This document shows, piece after piece, positions 5,708 through 8,179 of a DNA stretch of 8,179 bases. Below the pieces are notes generated by a model that was not told where the DNA came from, did no database searches, and saw nothing but the letters and a program-made list of their open reading frames with translations. How positions within the stretch are numbered: position 1 is the first letter of the stretch; every line of letters starts with the position of its first letter. This DNA comes from Candidatus Altimarinota bacterium (GTDB lineage: Bacteria; Patescibacteriota; Gracilibacteria; GCA-2401425; JAJOLG01), in contig JAJOLG010000024.1 in the NCBI GenBank assembly GCA_021129445.1, forward strand, positions 4,979 through 13,157. Direction: 5' to 3'. Both the position numbers and the translations under genes were made by a program.

Positions 5708-8179
5708 TTATTCTTCAATAATTATTTTTTCGTCAAGTGTTCAATAAATTGTATCGTAGGCGATAATTCTAATCTTAACCAATCATTCTCATTTTTTAAC
5801 AAATGCGGTTGAAGCAATTGAATTTATTGCATTAGTTTCAGGTGAAAGTAATTTTCATTTTCATTTTATGATTTGAAATTCAACTTTTCAATTGTAGATT
5901 GAGGCATCCGAATTTGTAATGTGTGCGATTAATTTGTAATTATTTTCTGGGTATTTTTCAACTCTTACATTTAAAGATGTTAAAGTTATTCATTCTCATC
6001 TTAATTTAATTCATAAATCTGTTGAAATTCTATTTTTTTCGTCAAAAATATTTTTAGTTTTTTTGATTATTGATCAAGTTTTAGTTGTATTTCAATATCA
6101 AGTTTCTCATTCAATTTTTTCATCAATATAAATTGTTTTATAAACTTTTTTAAATACTCAACGATCTTCAATTCTCAATTGAACTTTATATTCTCATGGT
6201 TCTTTGTAAATATGTTCTATCGTTTTCCTGTCAACTGTTGTATCGATTTGGTCATCTCAATCAAAATCCCAAGAATATTTTCATTTAAAATTATCTTTTG
6301 TTTTTACTTTGAAAAATACTTGCTCTCAAACAAAAGCTTGTGTTTTGTTTATTTCAAAATCAATTTTTGGACTTTTAGTTTCTCAATTTTTTACAGAAAT
6401 TCTGTATTTTTCTCATTGTGTTTCAAAAATTGATGTTGTTCATCATTCATTATCTTCAACTTCAACATTAAAAATATAATCATTTGTAAGTCATTTTACT
6501 CAATCTGCCTCAATTAAAAATTCTGTATTTGAGGTAAAAGTTTCTTGATATCATAATTTTTCTTCTGTAAATGGTTTGTAATAATACCATTTATATTTTA
6601 CAATATTTCAATCTTCATCATAAGTATTTTCTAAATTTAATTTAACTTTTAATGGTGTTGTGTATTTTCAATCCTGACTTTTGTCCGCCAAAATTTGTAA
6701 AAATCAGATTTTTGGATTTTTATTTACAACTTTTACCCGAATTGTGTCAGAAATTTTTGCAGCTTTTTTTGTATCAAGATCTTTTACCGAAACTTTTAAT
6801 GGATAACATTCTTTTCTTACAAGTCTGTATTTATGTCTTGCAACTTGTGTTTCTGCAAAATTTCAATCTCAAAAATCCCAAGTGTATGCTAATCATCAAT
6901 GTGTATTATCGATATTTACAGATTCTTTTGCATTTACTTCAATTTGATCAAGCCTTGTTATTTCAATTCAGTCTTTTCATTCTCAACATAAATCTCTTTT
7001 TCACGATATTTTTACTCAATTTACGAATGTTTGAAATACTCAAATTGGATATTCTCAATCTCAAATAAATACTTTTTTAATAATTGAATTTTCTTCTCAG
7101 TTTGCATTTATTGCAGTCATTTTTATTGTATAAATTCAAGATTCTTTAAAAGTATGTGAAATTTTATCAGTTCAAGATGTTGTTTCTTTTTTTCAATCTT
7201 TAAAATCCCATAAAATTGAATTTACATCAACTGGAACTTTTGGTGTGAAAGTTATACTTCATCATTTTTGAGTCGCATATCTGTCAACATCAAAATCTAC
7301 ATTTAAAACAGAATTTACAGAAATTTTTTGATTAAAAATATCGTATTCTCAGTATTGATCTTCAACTTTTAAATATACATTGTAATCTCAAACTTCTTTG
7401 TAGGAATATGTAATTTTAAATTTGTCTCATTTTACAATTTCATATTTTCAATCTCAATCAAAATCCCACGAATATTTTAAAATATCTCAGTCAACATCGT
7501 ATGATCATCATCAATCAAATACAAATACTCATGGTAAAGAAATATTTTTATTTTTAAAGTTAAATATTGCTTTTGGTGTATTTGAATTTACATAAAATTT
7601 ATGTTCTGTAAAATCTTCTTTTCATTGTAAATTTTTTACTGTAAGTTCCGCAGTGTAACTTCATGCATTCTTTGGAGTAAAAGAAAATCATTTTTCTTCT
7701 GATTTGTAAATCAAATTTCATTTTCAATCTTTAATTACCCATTTATATGAAGAAATTTTTCAATCTGAAGACTTTGATTCACTTCAATCAAATGATACTT
7801 TTGCTCAGAGTTTTATATCTGATGGATTTATTTTTATATCAGCTGTTAAATTTTTTATAATTATCCTGATTTGTTTTTCATAAATTTTTCCATTTTCATC
7901 TTTAACAGAAAGTTTTAAAAGATAATTTCAAGCTTTATCATAAAATTGTCTAACTGCTTCTCAGGTTTCAAAAAAGTCTTTATTTCAATCTCAAAATTCC
8001 CAAATATATTCACTGATTGATAATCAATTGGCAATTACTGATTTTGATGGATCGAAAAGTATTCATTTTGATGATGCGGTTAAAACATTTGTCCTGTAAA
8101 CCGATTTTATTTCTTTTCAGTCTATAAAAATTTTTATTTTAGTTTCTAAAAATGTTAAATTTCAGTTTTTATCTAAAAT
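5708..8179 (-). CDS. multi-PKD-domain repeat protein, C-terminal 823 residues
   Basis: The gene runs in from the right edge (start not in window) and ends at TAA 5708-5710. Reading TGA as Gly, it is continuously open for 823 residues. It carries about seven PKD-like Ig-fold repeats of roughly 86-110 residues. Their core Trp residues, counted from the window edge, are W60 (WEFGDG), W147 (YKWVIKDG), W238 (WDFDGDG), W324 (WDFKDG), W434 (WDFGDG), W531 (YKWYYY, degenerate) and W637 (WDFDGDD). Most repeats end with a Y-x-V/L-x-L-x-V-x-D strand such as GDYNVYLKVEDQYGEYD. The last 120 or so residues (after YKTIYIDEKIEGE) form a different beta-rich module, with NGKVEFQIIKGKGKLLSP and a final DTIYGTLDEKIIIEE. 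It resembles bacterial Ig-like (Big/invasin) domains. No C-terminal membrane helix or LPXTG sorting signal is present. PKD domains typically occur in secreted or cell-surface proteins and mediate binding to proteins or polysaccharides. Location and ligand here are inferred, and any catalytic domain or signal peptide would lie upstream outside the window. Confidence 0.88.

Noticed and set aside
6652-7068. 138-codon plus-strand ORF under the standard code
   Set aside because: It lies antisense to the PKD protein, is rich in Leu/Phe/Tyr/Gln from reversed AT-rich codons, and shows no domain. The minus strand in code 25 gives clear PKD repeats here.
1-8179. TGA as tryptophan (Mycoplasma/Spiroplasma-type code 4)
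   Set aside because: It would place Trp in KTG, GGGTP and the GDG of PKD cores, and TGG is already used for the conserved Trp of those PKD motifs.
1-8179. tRNA genes, CRISPR arrays, insertion sequences or prophage genes
   Set aside because: No GC-rich cloverleaf-like segments, spaced direct DNA repeats, terminal inverted repeats with transposase motifs, or phage proteins were seen by eye on either strand.

Overview
The window comes from a very AT-rich bacterium that reads TGA as glycine (genetic code 25). It most likely belongs to the candidate phyla Gracilibacteria (BD1-5/GN02) or Absconditabacteria (SR1). The evidence is internal: under the standard code no recognisable gene is open, whereas reading TGA as Gly opens long frames. 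TGA then falls on glycines that cannot vary, such as the KTG triad of a penicillin-binding protein, the GGGTP motif of a radical SAM enzyme, and the WDFGDG cores of PKD domains. All six stop codons seen are TAA.

Layout, plus strand first: the C-terminal end of a DUF559/Vsr-like endonuclease-type protein (1-186); an AT-rich hairpin spacer with a candidate promoter; a long class B penicillin-binding protein (about 242-2812); gatB (2877-4319); and a 31-codon ORF (4324-4419) that looks like the decayed start of a Fic-family protein. Plus-strand and minus-strand genes then converge. The minus strand holds a HemW/HemN-like radical SAM protein (5651-4503). Upstream of it, beyond a hairpin plus U-tract, is the C-terminal 823 residues of a large protein with about seven PKD-like repeats (8179-5708, start outside the window).

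Functionally this is a mixed stretch: cell-wall synthesis (PBP), translation (GatB, part of the indirect Asn/Gln-tRNA charging route), a radical SAM housekeeping protein, and a probable cell-surface or secreted adhesin-like repeat protein. No tRNA, rRNA, CRISPR array or insertion sequence was seen. The main points of interest are the recoded TGA, a roughly 80-residue insertion just before the PBP active-site serine, the non-ATG start of the PBP, the hairpin/U-tract abutting the hemW start codon, and the PKD array.
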